Source: Gammaproteobacteria bacterium
Lineage (GTDB): Bacteria > Pseudomonadota > Gammaproteobacteria > Burkholderiales > Burkholderiaceae_D
NCBI GenBank assembly: GCA_903970185.1
Contig: CAJCIC010000080.1
Location: forward strand, 1-32,226
Length of the DNA: 32,226 nucleotides
Direction: 5' to 3'
The notes under the pieces are model-generated. The model did no database searches. It saw nothing but the letters and a program-made list of their open reading frames with translations, and was not told where the DNA came from. Below, one piece after another: positions 18,599-26,825 of this stretch (position 1 is its first letter; the number at the start of each line of letters is the position of its first letter). The position numbers and the translations under genes were made by a program.

Positions 18599-18694
18599 CG
18601 GACTCGAACACGGGGCGGGAGAAATTGTGGTGCGCTAGTGTCGCACCAAAAGCGACGCCAACCAATGATGCATTCCGCACTTTGCCCACCGTTC

Positions 18695-19171
18695 CTAATC
18701 GGCAATCGGCAAGGCCGTGGTTTCCTTGATGCGCTCTAGCGAAAAACTTGATTTGACGTCGACCACCGCCGGATGTTTGAGCAGGTGCCCCATGACAAAG
18801 CGCGAGTAGTGCTCGAGGTCCTCGACTTCGACCCGAAGCAGATAGTCCATCTCGCCCGTCATGGCGTAGCAGGCAATCACCTCGGGCCAGCCCTTGACGG
18901 CCTGGCGAAAGGCGTCGACCGGGGAGCGTTTTTCCGCATCGCCGTGCTTTTCCAGGCGCACGGTGGCAAAAGCCAGTAGCCCGATGCCAATTTTAGCCGC
19001 ATCAAGCAGCGCGACGTACTGGCGGATCACGCCGGCCTCCTCGAGCCGCCTTATGCGGCGCAGGCAGGGCGAGGGCGAAAGCGCAACGCGCTCGGCAATC
19101 TCCTGATTGCTAAGCTTGCCGTTTTCCTGCAGCAGCTCAAGGATGCGACGATCGATGCGGTCGAGTTGCAC
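18695..19171 (-). CDS. Lrp/AsnC-family transcriptional regulator (first copy)
   Basis: This 158-residue regulator has an N-terminal winged HTH (about 4-60: LDRIDRRILELLQENGKLSNQEIAERVALSPSPCLRRIRRLEEAGVI). A C-terminal RAM/AsnC ligand-sensing domain follows (about 65-150), containing GWPEVIACYAMTGEMDYLLRVEV. The start is GTG at 19171 with no clear Shine-Dalgarno. It is transcribed away from urtA, and a minus-strand -10-like TAGAAT lies at 19202-19207. Proteins of this family sense amino acids and often act on neighbouring genes, so urt or the flanking unknown gene are candidate targets. Which amino acid it senses cannot be told. Confidence 0.92.
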   Translation of the reverse strand: MQLDRIDRRILELLQENGKLSNQEIAERVALSPSPCLRRIRRLEEAGVIRQYVALLDAAKIGIGLLAFATVRLEKHGDAEKRSPVDAFRQAVKGWPEVIACYAMTGEMDYLLRVEVEDLEHYSRFVMGHLLKHPAVVDVKSSFSLERIKETTALPIAD

Positions 19172-19245
19172 GCGCGGCCACCAGTCTTAATTAGTCCATG
19201 CATTCTAGTCGAGCCGGGTTTTTGCCCCTTCGCCACGGTAGAAGA

Positions 19246-19262
19246 CGCATGGTCTTGGTGCA
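19246..19262 (+). promoter_or_regulatory. Candidate NtrC enhancer site
   Basis: The 17-mer CGCATGGTCTTGGTGCA fits the NtrC pattern TGCAC-N5-TGGTGCA: the right half TGGTGCA is perfect and the left half keeps GCA. It lies about 145 bases upstream of the -24 element, an acceptable distance for an enhancer. Only one site is seen. Confidence 0.45.
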
Positions 19263-19396
19263 GGAAATCTGGCCGGCGCACGGTTTCCGGGCGCGTTGCG
19301 ACTGCAGGGCCGCGCCCTGGCAAGCCGGGTTGGCGCATCGCTCCTACAGGCGCCAGCGCAAGGAAAAAAATCATCGGCAACGAATCGTCGTGCAAA

Positions 19397-19412
19397 TGGC
19401 ACGCCTTTCGCA
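19397..19412 (+). promoter_or_regulatory. Sigma-54-type (-24/-12) promoter for urtA
   Basis: TGGCACG (19397-19403), four bases, then TCGCA (19408-19412) matches TGGCACG-N4-TTGCW with a single mismatch. The invariant GG (19398-19399) and GC (19410-19411) are exactly 12 bases apart. Transcription would start near 19423. This fits nitrogen-limitation control of urea uptake. Confidence 0.65.
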
Positions 19413-19605
19413 TAAGCCACCCGGTCACCCGTGCACAAAGCCGAATCCGGCTGCGTGACCTCGCTGCACCGCGCAGTGCCGAGGACAGGCCCAAAACGCT
19501 TGCCCGCCCGGCTCCCGGGTGAAACGACTGGCCACGCCCTTGGGGCAAAGCAAGGCGTGGGGGTGGTCGCTGTCCAATCGGAAATCCAAATTACTGGGAG
19601 CAATA

Positions 19606-20859
19606 ATGAAGCGTAGAACCGTACTGAAACATCTCGCCATGACGAGCGGGGCCTTGGCCGTGGGCGGCATGCTCCCGGCTGCCCGCGCAGCTGAAACCAT
19701 CAAAGTCGGAATTTTGCATTCGCTATCGGGCACCATGGCGATCTCCGAGACCTCACTGAAGAACGTGGCGTTGATGACGATCGACGAAATCAACGCCAGC
19801 GGCGGCGTGATGGGCCGTCAACTCGAGGCCGTGGTCGTCGATCCGGCCTCGAACTGGCCGCTTTTTGCCGAGAAGGCGCGCGGTCTTTTGACCCAGGACA
19901 AGGTGGCCGTGGTGTTCGGCTGCTGGACCTCGGTGTCGCGCAAGTCCGTGCTGCCGGTGTTCAAGGAACTCAATGGCCTGTTGTTCTACCCGGTTCAGTA
20001 CGAAGGCGAAGAGCTCGAGCACAACGTGTTCTATACCGGCGCTGCGCCAAACCAGCAGGCCATCCCGGCCGTCGAATATCTGATGAGCAAGGACGGCGGC
20101 AGCGCCAAGCGCTTTGTTCTTCTGGGTACCGACTACGTTTATCCGCGCACGACCAACAAGATCCTGCGCGCATTTCTCAAGTCCAAAGGGGTTGCCGAGA
20201 CCGATATCGACGAGGTCTACACGCCGTTTGGCCATTCCGATTACCAGACCATTGTCGCCAACATCAAGAAGTTCTCGGCGGAAAAGAAGACCTGCGTCAT
20301 TTCCACCATCAACGGCGACTCCAACGTGCCGTTCTACAAGGAACTTGGCAACTCCGGCATCAAGGCCACGGACGTGCCGGTCGTGGCGTTTTCGGTGGGC
20401 GAGGAAGAGTTGCGCGGTGTCGATACCAAGCCGCTGGTCGGCCAGCTTGCGGCATGGAATTACTTCGAATCGCTGAAGAACCCGACCAATGCCGCCTTCA
20501 TCAAGGCGTACAAGGCCTACGCCAAGGCGAAGAACCTGCCGAATTACGATACGGTGGTGACCAACGATCCGATGGAAGCGACCTACATCGGTATCCATAT
20601 GTGGAAGCAGGCCGTCGAAAAGGCCAAGAGCATCGACGTCGACAAGGTCATACCGGCGGTGTGCGGCCAGACCTTCAAGGCGCCTGACGGCTTCACGATC
20701 GAGATGGACCCGACCAACCACCACCTGCACAAGCCCGTGTTCATCGGCGAAATCCAGGCTGATGGCCAGTTCAACGTGGTCTGGAAAACCAAGGAGCCGA
20801 TCCGCGCCCAACCCTGGAGCCCGTACGTCGAGGGCAACGAGAAAAAGCAGAACATCTAG
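19606..20859 (+). CDS. urtA: Urea ABC transporter substrate-binding protein UrtA
   Basis: UrtA is the periplasmic binding protein that captures urea for import. It has 417 residues. The N-terminus has KRRTVLKHLA followed by a hydrophobic stretch and ARA/AE at about 28, a signal with a Tat-like twin arginine. The mature protein has the type I leucine-binding fold and UrtA-type segments GILHSLSGTMAISE, NGLLFYPVQYEGEE and HLHKPVFIGEIQ. The ATG at 19606 with GGGAG five bases upstream is preferred over the open frame reaching 19519. It heads the urtABCDE operon and is separated from urtB by a terminator, so it is probably made in excess of the membrane parts. Confidence 0.96.
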   Translation: MKRRTVLKHLAMTSGALAVGGMLPAARAAETIKVGILHSLSGTMAISETSLKNVALMTIDEINASGGVMGRQLEAVVVDPASNWPLFAEKARGLLTQDKVAVVFGCWTSVSRKSVLPVFKELNGLLFYPVQYEGEELEHNVFYTGAAPNQQAIPAVEYLMSKDGGSAKRFVLLGTDYVYPRTTNKILRAFLKSKGVAETDIDEVYTPFGHSDYQTIVANIKKFSAEKKTCVISTINGDSNVPFYKELGNSGIKATDVPVVAFSVGEEELRGVDTKPLVGQLAAWNYFESLKNPTNAAFIKAYKAYAKAKNLPNYDTVVTNDPMEATYIGIHMWKQAVEKAKSIDVDKVIPAVCGQTFKAPDGFTIEMDPTNHHLHKPVFIGEIQADGQFNVVWKTKEPIRAQPWSPYVEGNEKKQNI

Positions 20860-20867
20860 AGCGTCTA

Positions 20868-20905
20868 GCGCGTGTGCCCGAGGTGGGCCACGCGCGTTTT
20901 TTTTT
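20868..20905 (+). terminator. Strong intrinsic terminator between urtA and urtB
   Basis: GCGCGTG (20868-20874) pairs with CACGCGC (20889-20895), and GCCC (20876-20879) with GGGC (20885-20888), with one bulged T and a five-base loop. After one G comes a run of nine T (20897-20905). This is a textbook rho-independent terminator inside the operon. The T run abuts the GGGA (20906-20909) that serves as the urtB Shine-Dalgarno. Confidence 0.9.
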
Positions 20906-20917
20906 GGGATCGCCCAC

Positions 20918-22573
20918 ATGAATTGCACCACCGCGCGCTCGATGCCGGCCGCAAAGCGCGCGGGCCTTTTCTGGCTTGCGCTTTTTCTCATGACGTTCGC
21001 GCTTGTGCGCCCCGCCAGCGCGCAAACGCAGGTGCTCGACCAGGCGCTGGTCAACGGCCTGGCCAGCGACGACTCGGACGTGCGTGTCGACAGCATCGAC
21101 AAGCTTGGCCTTCTTGCCACGCCCGAAGCCTTCAAAATCCTCAACGCACTGAACACCGGCCACCTCGATGCCACGCCGAAAGGCGAGGTGCTGATCGTCG
21201 ATGATGACGGTCAAGCGCACGACCCGATCACCAACGCCACCGTCGAGTTGCCCGAAGGCAGCGACACGCTCGAAATCAACAACCGCTTGCGGCGCCACAT
21301 CGAGACGGCGCTTGCGGCCTCACGGATTTTCTCGCCCGATCGCGACACGCGCGTACGCGCTGCGACCGACATGTCGCAGCAGCCTGATCCGGCGCAGCGT
21401 GCGCTCCTCGTCAGGGCCCTGGCAAGCGAGAAGGATCCGGCCGTGGCCGAGCCTTTGCGCTTTGCGCTCGCGACCATCGATTTGCACGACCCGCTGCCGG
21501 CCAATCGCATCACCGCAGCGCACAATCTGCTTGGCACAAGCAACGCCGGCTTGCGGCCGGTGCTCGAAGCGCTGCTGGCCAAGAATGCCGATGGCACCTA
21601 CGTCGAGCCCGATGCCGATGTCAGGAGCGCGCTTGCCGATACGCTCAATGCGCTCAAGCGCCACCTGACCCTGCTCGAATGGATCGGCAACGTCTTCTAC
21701 GGTGCCAGCTTGGCGAGCGTGCTGTTGCTGGCTGCGCTCGGGCTTGCCATCACCTTTGGCCTGATGGGCATCATCAACATGGCCCACGGCGAGCTGCTGA
21801 TGATTGGCGCTTATGCCACCTACCTCGTGCAGGGGGCCTTTCGTCACTATGCCCCGGGATTTTTCAACGACTATGTGCTGGTGGCGATTCCGGTGGCGTT
21901 CGTGATTGCGGCGGCGGTTGGCATGGTGCTTGAGCGCACCATCATCCGCTGGCTCTACGGACGCCCGCTCGAGACGCTTCTGGCCACCTGGGGTATCAGC
22001 CTCATTTTGCAGCAGACCGTGCGCACGCTCTTTGGCGCGCAAAACGTCGAAGTCGCCAATCCCTCGTGGATGTCAGGCGGCATCACCGTTCTTGGCGGGC
22101 TCGTTCTCGAATACAACCGCATCGCCATCATCGTCTTTGCCGCAGCCGTGATGGTCCTGGTGTGGGCGCTTCTGAACAAGACCCGCCTTGGCCTTTTCGT
22201 GCGCGCCGTGACGCAAAATCGCCGCATGGCGTCGTGCGTTGGCGTATCGACCGGGCGCATCGACATGCTGACCTTCGGCCTGGGCTCGGGCATTGCAGGC
22301 TTGGGCGGTGTCGCCTTGAGCCAGCTTGGCAACGTCGGCCCCGATCTTGGCCAGGGTTATATCGTCGACTCGTTCATGGTGGTGGTCTTAGGCGGCGTTG
22401 GCCAGCTTGCAGGCACGGCCATCGCCGCCCTGGGTCTGGGCGAATTGAACAAGTTTCTCGAGCCTGCGGTTGGCGCCGTTCTCGCCAAGATCAGTATCCT
22501 CGTGTTGATCGTTCTCTTCATCCAGAAGCGGCCTTCGGGACTCTTCGCACTCAAGGGGCGCAGTCTTGACTGA
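20918..22573 (+). CDS. urtB: Urea ABC transporter permease UrtB
   Basis: UrtB is one of the two membrane subunits of the urea importer (LivH type). It has 551 residues. A signal-like helix (about 17-36, ending ASA) is followed by a long extracytoplasmic domain (about 37-245) with repeated helical segments, then the permease with about eight membrane helices starting near 255. The permease carries GLMGIINMAHGELLMIGAY and TWGISLILQQTVRTLFGAQNV, both typical of the family. The long N-terminal domain is usual in proteobacterial UrtB. The ATG at 20918 has GGGA nine bases upstream; the frame is open back into urtA, but those codons precede the terminator. The stop overlaps urtC by eight bases. Confidence 0.95.
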   Translation: MNCTTARSMPAAKRAGLFWLALFLMTFALVRPASAQTQVLDQALVNGLASDDSDVRVDSIDKLGLLATPEAFKILNALNTGHLDATPKGEVLIVDDDGQAHDPITNATVELPEGSDTLEINNRLRRHIETALAASRIFSPDRDTRVRAATDMSQQPDPAQRALLVRALASEKDPAVAEPLRFALATIDLHDPLPANRITAAHNLLGTSNAGLRPVLEALLAKNADGTYVEPDADVRSALADTLNALKRHLTLLEWIGNVFYGASLASVLLLAALGLAITFGLMGIINMAHGELLMIGAYATYLVQGAFRHYAPGFFNDYVLVAIPVAFVIAAAVGMVLERTIIRWLYGRPLETLLATWGISLILQQTVRTLFGAQNVEVANPSWMSGGITVLGGLVLEYNRIAIIVFAAAVMVLVWALLNKTRLGLFVRAVTQNRRMASCVGVSTGRIDMLTFGLGSGIAGLGGVALSQLGNVGPDLGQGYIVDSFMVVVLGGVGQLAGTAIAALGLGELNKFLEPAVGAVLAKISILVLIVLFIQKRPSGLFALKGRSLD

Positions 22574-23741
22574 GTTGACCGAATCCGGCTCCGTCGCGGT
22601 TGCGCCCTTGCCTCTGGCTGCACCGACCGCGCTGCTCGAGAAGCGCGGCGTGCGCCGCGCGCTATTCGTTTGCGTCGTCCTGCTCGCCCTGATTCCGGCG
22701 GCCAACCTGGTTTTTCCGGAATCAAGCCCATTGCACCTGTCGAGCTATGCGGTGGCGCTCACGGGCAAGTTCATGTGCTACGCGATCGCGGCACTCGCGC
22801 TTGACCTGGTCTGGGGCTACACCGGCATTCTCTCGCTTGGCCACGGCCTCTTCTTTGCGCTTGGCGGCTACGCCGAAGGCATGTACCTGATGCGCGCCAT
22901 CGGCCACGATGGCGTGTACCAGAGCGACCTGCCTGACTTCATGGTGTTTCTCGACTGGAAGGCGTATCCCTGGTACTGGTCGTTCACCGATCATTTCCTC
23001 TACGCCTGGTTTCTGGTCCTCGTCGTGCCTGCGGCGCTGGCCTTCGTTTTCGGTTTCTTCGCGTTCCGCTCGCGCATCAAGGGTGTTTACTTCTCGATCA
23101 TCACGCAGGCGCTGACCTTTGCCGCGATGCTGCTTTTCTTTCGCAACAACACCGGCTTTGGCGGCAACAACGGCTTCACCGACTTCAAGCGCATCCTCGG
23201 CTTTACCATCACTGCGCCTTCGACCAAGGCGGCGCTCTACTGGGTCACGCTTGCCGTCCTGGTGGGGGCCGTCTTGGTTGCGCGCGCCATTGCGCGCTCG
23301 AAACTGGGCCGGGTCCTGACTGCGATTCGCGATGCCGAAAGTCGCCTGATGTTCGTTGGCTACGATCCGCTTTGGTTCAAGCTTTTCATCTGGACCTTCT
23401 CTGCCATGCTTTGCAGTATCGCCGGCGCGCTCTACGTGCCTCAGGTTGGCATCATCAATCCCGGCGAGATGTCGCCTGCCAATTCGATCGAAATGGTCAT
23501 CTGGGTCGCAACCGGTGGCCGCGGCACGTTGATCGGACCGCTGATTGGCGCATTTTCCGTGAACTGGCTGAAAACGTTCTTCACGAGCGTCTTTCCGGAA
23601 TTCTGGCTTTACCTTCTTGGCGCCATCTTCGTGCTTGTGACCCTCTTCCTGCCGCAAGGCATCCTCGGCATCTGGCAGCAGTGGCTAAAACATCGCCAGC
23701 AGCGCGCCATGATCCGCAGCGCCTCCGAGCGCGCAGCATGA
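22566..23741 (+). CDS. urtC: Urea ABC transporter permease UrtC
   Basis: UrtC is the second membrane subunit (LivM type). It has 391 residues with about ten membrane segments. Family segments are LDLVWGYTGILSLGHGLFFALGGYAEGMYL, FRNNTGFGGNNGFTDF and WVATGGRGTLIGPLIGAFSVNWLKT. The start is TTG at 22566, inside the urtB end; AAGGGG at 22553-22558 lies seven bases before it and supports the choice. Its stop overlaps the urtD start (ATGA), so the urtB-urtC-urtD junctions are all coupled. Confidence 0.95.
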   Translation: MTELTESGSVAVAPLPLAAPTALLEKRGVRRALFVCVVLLALIPAANLVFPESSPLHLSSYAVALTGKFMCYAIAALALDLVWGYTGILSLGHGLFFALGGYAEGMYLMRAIGHDGVYQSDLPDFMVFLDWKAYPWYWSFTDHFLYAWFLVLVVPAALAFVFGFFAFRSRIKGVYFSIITQALTFAAMLLFFRNNTGFGGNNGFTDFKRILGFTITAPSTKAALYWVTLAVLVGAVLVARAIARSKLGRVLTAIRDAESRLMFVGYDPLWFKLFIWTFSAMLCSIAGALYVPQVGIINPGEMSPANSIEMVIWVATGGRGTLIGPLIGAFSVNWLKTFFTSVFPEFWLYLLGAIFVLVTLFLPQGILGIWQQWLKHRQQRAMIRSASERAA

Positions 23742-24580
23742 GTGCGGCCCAAAGCGGCATGGCCAGCGGCAACGAAACCGGACTTGCCGGCGGCACCAGC
23801 TATGCCCATGTCAAGGATGGTGAGGTCGACACGCGCCACGGTGCCATTCTCTATCTCGACGACATCACGGTCAGCTTTGACGGCTTTAAGGCCCTCAATG
23901 CGCTGACGCTTGACATTGGCGTTGGCGAACTGCGCCTCATCATCGGGCCCAACGGCGCTGGCAAGACCACCATGATGGACGTCATCACGGGCAAGACGCG
24001 TCCGGATTCGGGCACGGCGTTTTTTGGCCAAAGCATGGACCTAACGCGCATGAGCGAGTCGACCATCGCGCGCGCTGGCATCGGACGCAAGTTCCAGCGT
24101 CCCACCGTGTTTGAGAATCACACCGTGTTCGAAAACCTCGAACTCGCCATGAAGACCAACAAGACCGTGCACGCAACGCTGAGGGCCAAGCTCACGGGCG
24201 AGCAGCGCGAGGCGATCGAATCGACGCTCGAATTGATCCGCCTTAAAGGCGAGGTCCATCGCATGGCGGGCTTGCTCTCCCATGGTCAGAAGCAGTGGCT
24301 TGAGATCGGCATGCTGCTGATCCAGGAACCCAAGCTCCTGCTGCTCGACGAGCCTGTTGCCGGCATGACCGACGCCGAGACCGAGCGCACCGGCGAGTTG
24401 CTCAACGAGCTGCGCGGCAAACATTCCTTGATGGTGGTCGAGCACGACATGGATTTTGTCGCGCGCCTGGCCACCGGCAGCACGGTGACCGTGTTGCATG
24501 AAGGCAGTGTGCTGGCCGAAGGCTCCATGGCGCAGGTGCAGTCCGACCAGCGCGTAATCGAAGTCTATCTGGGGCGCTAA
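23738..24580 (+). CDS. urtD: Urea ABC transporter ATP-binding protein UrtD
   Basis: UrtD is one of the two ATPases of the urea importer (LivG type). It has 280 residues. Walker A is GPNGAGKTT (70-78), the signature loop is LSHGQKQWLEIG (180-191), where His replaces the usual second Gly as is normal in UrtD, and Walker B is LLLLDEPVAGM (200-210). The VEHDMDFV switch follows. The N-terminal 35 residues before the ATPase core are extra and low in complexity. The ATG at 23738 overlaps the urtC stop; the frame is open upstream to 23372 but only as a shadow of urtC. Confidence 0.96.
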   Translation: MSAAQSGMASGNETGLAGGTSYAHVKDGEVDTRHGAILYLDDITVSFDGFKALNALTLDIGVGELRLIIGPNGAGKTTMMDVITGKTRPDSGTAFFGQSMDLTRMSESTIARAGIGRKFQRPTVFENHTVFENLELAMKTNKTVHATLRAKLTGEQREAIESTLELIRLKGEVHRMAGLLSHGQKQWLEIGMLLIQEPKLLLLDEPVAGMTDAETERTGELLNELRGKHSLMVVEHDMDFVARLATGSTVTVLHEGSVLAEGSMAQVQSDQRVIEVYLGR

Positions 24581-24581
24581 G

Positions 24582-25280
24582 ATGCTGGTGGTGCAAGAGC
24601 TCAATCAGTTCTATGGCGGCAGCCACACCTTGCGCTCGGTGTCGATGACTGCCGAGCGCGGCCAGTGCACGGCGCTTCTGGGGCGCAACGGCGTTGGCAA
24701 GACGACGCTTCTCAAATGCCTGATGGGCGTGCTGCCGGTGGCAAGCGGCAGTGTCCATTTCGAGGGCCAGGACATCACGCGCAAGAGCTCGTATGAGCGC
24801 TCGCGCATGGGCATCGCCTACGTGCCGCAGGGGCGCGAGATCTTCGCGCGCCTTACGGTCCTTGAGAACCTGCAGATGGGCATGGCCAACAAGCCGGCGC
24901 GCGAGGCGCGATCGATTCGCCCTGATATCTATGAATTGTTCCCGGTGCTCAAAGACATGCTGCAGCGGCGCGGGGGCGATCTCTCGGGCGGCCAGCAGCA
25001 GCAACTGGCGATTGCCCGGGCGCTGGTTGCCGATCCGCGCATGATCATCTTCGATGAGCCGACCGAAGGCATCCAGCCCTCGATCATCAAGGATATCGAA
25101 CGCGTCATCGCGCTTTTGCGCTCGCGCGGCGACATCGCCATTCTGCTTTGTGAACAGTACTTCGATTTCGCCCGCGCGCTTGCCGATCGCTTTGTCGTGC
25201 TGTCACGCGGAGAAGTGGTGGCTTCGGGCAGCGCCGACAGAATGGACGGCGAAGACGTGCGCAAGCACCTTGCGGTCTGA
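24582..25280 (+). CDS. urtE: Urea ABC transporter ATP-binding protein UrtE
   Basis: UrtE is the second ATPase (LivF type), with 232 residues. Walker A is GRNGVGKTT (34-42), the signature is LSGGQQQQLAIARAL (134-148), Walker B is MIIFDEP (154-160) and the switch His position reads CEQYFDFA, normal for this subfamily. It begins one base after the urtD stop and closes the operon. No urease genes follow in the window, unlike many urt loci where ureDABC lie next door. Confidence 0.96.
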   Translation: MLVVQELNQFYGGSHTLRSVSMTAERGQCTALLGRNGVGKTTLLKCLMGVLPVASGSVHFEGQDITRKSSYERSRMGIAYVPQGREIFARLTVLENLQMGMANKPAREARSIRPDIYELFPVLKDMLQRRGGDLSGGQQQQLAIARALVADPRMIIFDEPTEGIQPSIIKDIERVIALLRSRGDIAILLCEQYFDFARALADRFVVLSRGEVVASGSADRMDGEDVRKHLAV

Positions 25281-25571
25281 AATGATGCTGACCCCACTTC
25301 AGTCGACCCCTACGGCGCGCGCGCCAGATCTGCCAGACGAGCTCGCGCGAGGCGCAATGGCCGATGGCGCAGTTGCGCAGGGCGAGCCCCTGGGCTGCGC
25401 CCGCATTCAGTGCGCTGCAAGCGAGGCGAGTGGCCAGGCCAGGCTGATCGCATGGATCTCGGAGATCATGTTGGGACGGGCGGGCGGACCCTGAAGTCGC
25501 GGGCGTTTTTTTGATGCGCAAGGCGTGAGCCGGGCTGCCATCGCCCTCATTGCCTGGCAAGCGCAGCACCC

Positions 25572-25588
25572 GCGCAATTGAATTGCGC
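25572..25588. promoter_or_regulatory. Perfect palindrome upstream of hppD, candidate operator
   Basis: GCGCAATTGAATTGCGC has 8-base arms around a single central G. It lies about 85 bases upstream of a -10-like TATACT (25672-25677) and 124 bases before the hppD ATG. The symmetry and AT-rich centre suit a dimeric regulator, possibly of the Lrp/AsnC type; the identity is inferred. Confidence 0.5.
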
Positions 25589-25671
25589 ATTTAACGCTCA
25601 ATTAGAAGTTTTATTGCCGAAACAGCGCCAATCGCGCCTCGATTTGCAATCCTAAGTCCCGATCGGGCGCC

Positions 25672-25677
25672 TATACT
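25672..25677 (+). promoter_or_regulatory. Candidate -10 element for hppD
   Basis: TATACT lies 35 bases before the hppD start codon. No matching -35 is present at 16-18 bases spacing (TTGCAA at 25644-25649 is 22 bases away), which would suit a promoter that needs an activator. Confidence 0.4.
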
Positions 25678-25711
25678 TCGAGCTTACGGATCGAATCACA
25701 CGGAGACGGCG

Positions 25712-26824
25712 ATGCAGGTCAAGACTTGGGACAATCCGATGGGCACCGCCGGTTTCGAGTTCATCGAATACGCAGCACCCGATCCCAAGGCAATGGGCGA
25801 GGTGTTCCAGAAGATGGGCTTTCGGCCGATCGCCAAGCATCGTCACAAGCAGGTCACGCTGTATCGCCAGGGCCAGATCAATTTCATCATCAACGCCGAG
25901 CCGGATTCCTTCGCCCAGCGTTTTGCGCGCCAGCACGGCCCCTCGGTTTGCGCCATTGCATTTCGCGTCCAGGACGCGGCATCGGCCTACCGCCGTGCGC
26001 TGGGCCTTGGCGCCTGGGGATTTGCCAACCAGGCGGGTCCGGGCGAACTCAACATTCCGGCCATCAAGGGCATTGGCGACTCGCTGATTTATCTGGTCGA
26101 CCGCTGGCGCGGCAAGAACGGCGCGAAGGACGGCGAGATCGGCAACATCGGCTTTTACGATGTCGATTTCGAGCCGCTGCCTGGCGCAGAGCTTGAGCCT
26201 TTCGGCAATGGCCTGACCTATATCGATCACCTCACGCACAATGTCCACCGCGGTCGCATGGACGAGTGGGCAGAGTTCTACGAGCGCTTGTTCAACTTTC
26301 GTGAAGTGCGCTACTTCGATATCGAAGGACAGGTCACGGGCGTCAAGTCCAAGGCGATGACATCACCTTGCGGCATGATTCGCATCCCGATCAACGAAGA
26401 GGGCAATGATCGCGCCGGGCAAATCCAGGAATACCTCGACGCCTACCACGGCGAGGGTATCCAGCACATCGCGATGGGCTCGGGCGACCTTTACGCCACG
26501 GTCGACAAGATGCACGAGAAGGGTATCAAGCTGCTGGATACGATCGACACCTATTATGAATTGGTCGATCGCCGCATCCCGGGTCATGGCGAGCCGGTTG
26601 ACGAGCTCAAGAAACGCAAGATCCTAATCGATGGCAAGCCCGGCGAATTGCTGCTGCAGATCTTCTCCGAGAACCAGCTCGGCCCGATCTTTTTCGAATT
26701 CATCCAGCGCAAGGGTGATCAGGGCTTTGGCGAGGGCAACTTCAAGGCGCTTTTCGAATCGATCGAACTCGACCAGATGCGCCGCGGTGTCCTTAAGGGC
26801 AAAGAGCCCGCGACGGCGCAGTGA
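25712..26824 (+). CDS. hppD: 4-hydroxyphenylpyruvate dioxygenase
   Basis: HPPD converts 4-hydroxyphenylpyruvate, O2 dependently, into homogentisate in tyrosine breakdown. The 370 residues have the two-domain vicinal oxygen chelate fold. The Fe(II) ligands of the C-terminal half are visible: His173 in YIDHLTHNV, His252 in GIQHIAM and Glu329 in FFEFIQRKG. The C-terminal helix motif [18 protein letters not shown] is typical. GGAG seven bases before the ATG sets the start. phhA follows after one base, so the two enzymes that take Phe towards homogentisate are coupled. Homogentisate dioxygenase is not in the window. Confidence 0.97.
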   Translation: MQVKTWDNPMGTAGFEFIEYAAPDPKAMGEVFQKMGFRPIAKHRHKQVTLYRQGQINFIINAEPDSFAQRFARQHGPSVCAIAFRVQDAASAYRRALGLGAWGFANQAGPGELNIPAIKGIGDSLIYLVDRWRGKNGAKDGEIGNIGFYDVDFEPLPGAELEPFGNGLTYIDHLTHNVHRGRMDEWAEFYERLFNFREVRYFDIEGQVTGVKSKAMTSPCGMIRIPINEEGNDRAGQIQEYLDAYHGEGIQHIAMGSGDLYATVDKMHEKGIKLLDTIDTYYELVDRRIPGHGEPVDELKKRKILIDGKPGELLLQIFSENQLGPIFFEFIQRKGDQGFGEGNFKALFESIELDQMRRGVLKGKEPATAQ

Positions 26825-26825
26825 C

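Larger units (their letters stand above)
19172..19605 (+). promoter_or_regulatory. Intergenic region carrying urt operon control sites
   Basis: No gene is supported in this 434-base gap between the divergent Lrp-type gene and urtA. It contains a likely NtrC site, a sigma-54-type promoter, a run of seven A at about 19364-19370 between them, and a leader of about 180 nt before urtA. urtA itself has GGGAG five bases before its ATG. Open frames on either strand here are short and have no recognisable product. Confidence 0.7.
25281..25711. other. Gene-free stretch between urtE and hppD
   Basis: No convincing gene is present. A 70-codon open frame (25282-25494) starts just after urtE but is Ala-rich and unlike any family I know. 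There are short palindromes, GATCTCGGAGATC at 25455-25467 and GGCGCGCGCGCC near 25314, and a run of seven T (25506-25512) after GC-rich DNA. I could not find a clean local stem for an intrinsic terminator there. The right part, from about 25570, becomes AT-rich and holds the hppD control sites. Confidence 0.5.

Noticed and set aside
19753-21174. A 473-codon minus-strand frame opposite urtA and urtB
   Set aside because: Shadow frame: it crosses the terminator and the urtA-urtB gap and shows no recognisable domain.
25282-25494. A 70-codon frame directly after urtE
   Set aside because: Low-complexity, Ala/Gly/Pro-rich, no homology I recognise and no clear Shine-Dalgarno; treated as non-coding.
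25480-25512. An intrinsic terminator after urtE at the run of seven T
   Set aside because: The GC-rich DNA before the T run does not form a clean local stem by eye; only long-range pairing with about 25396 seemed possible.
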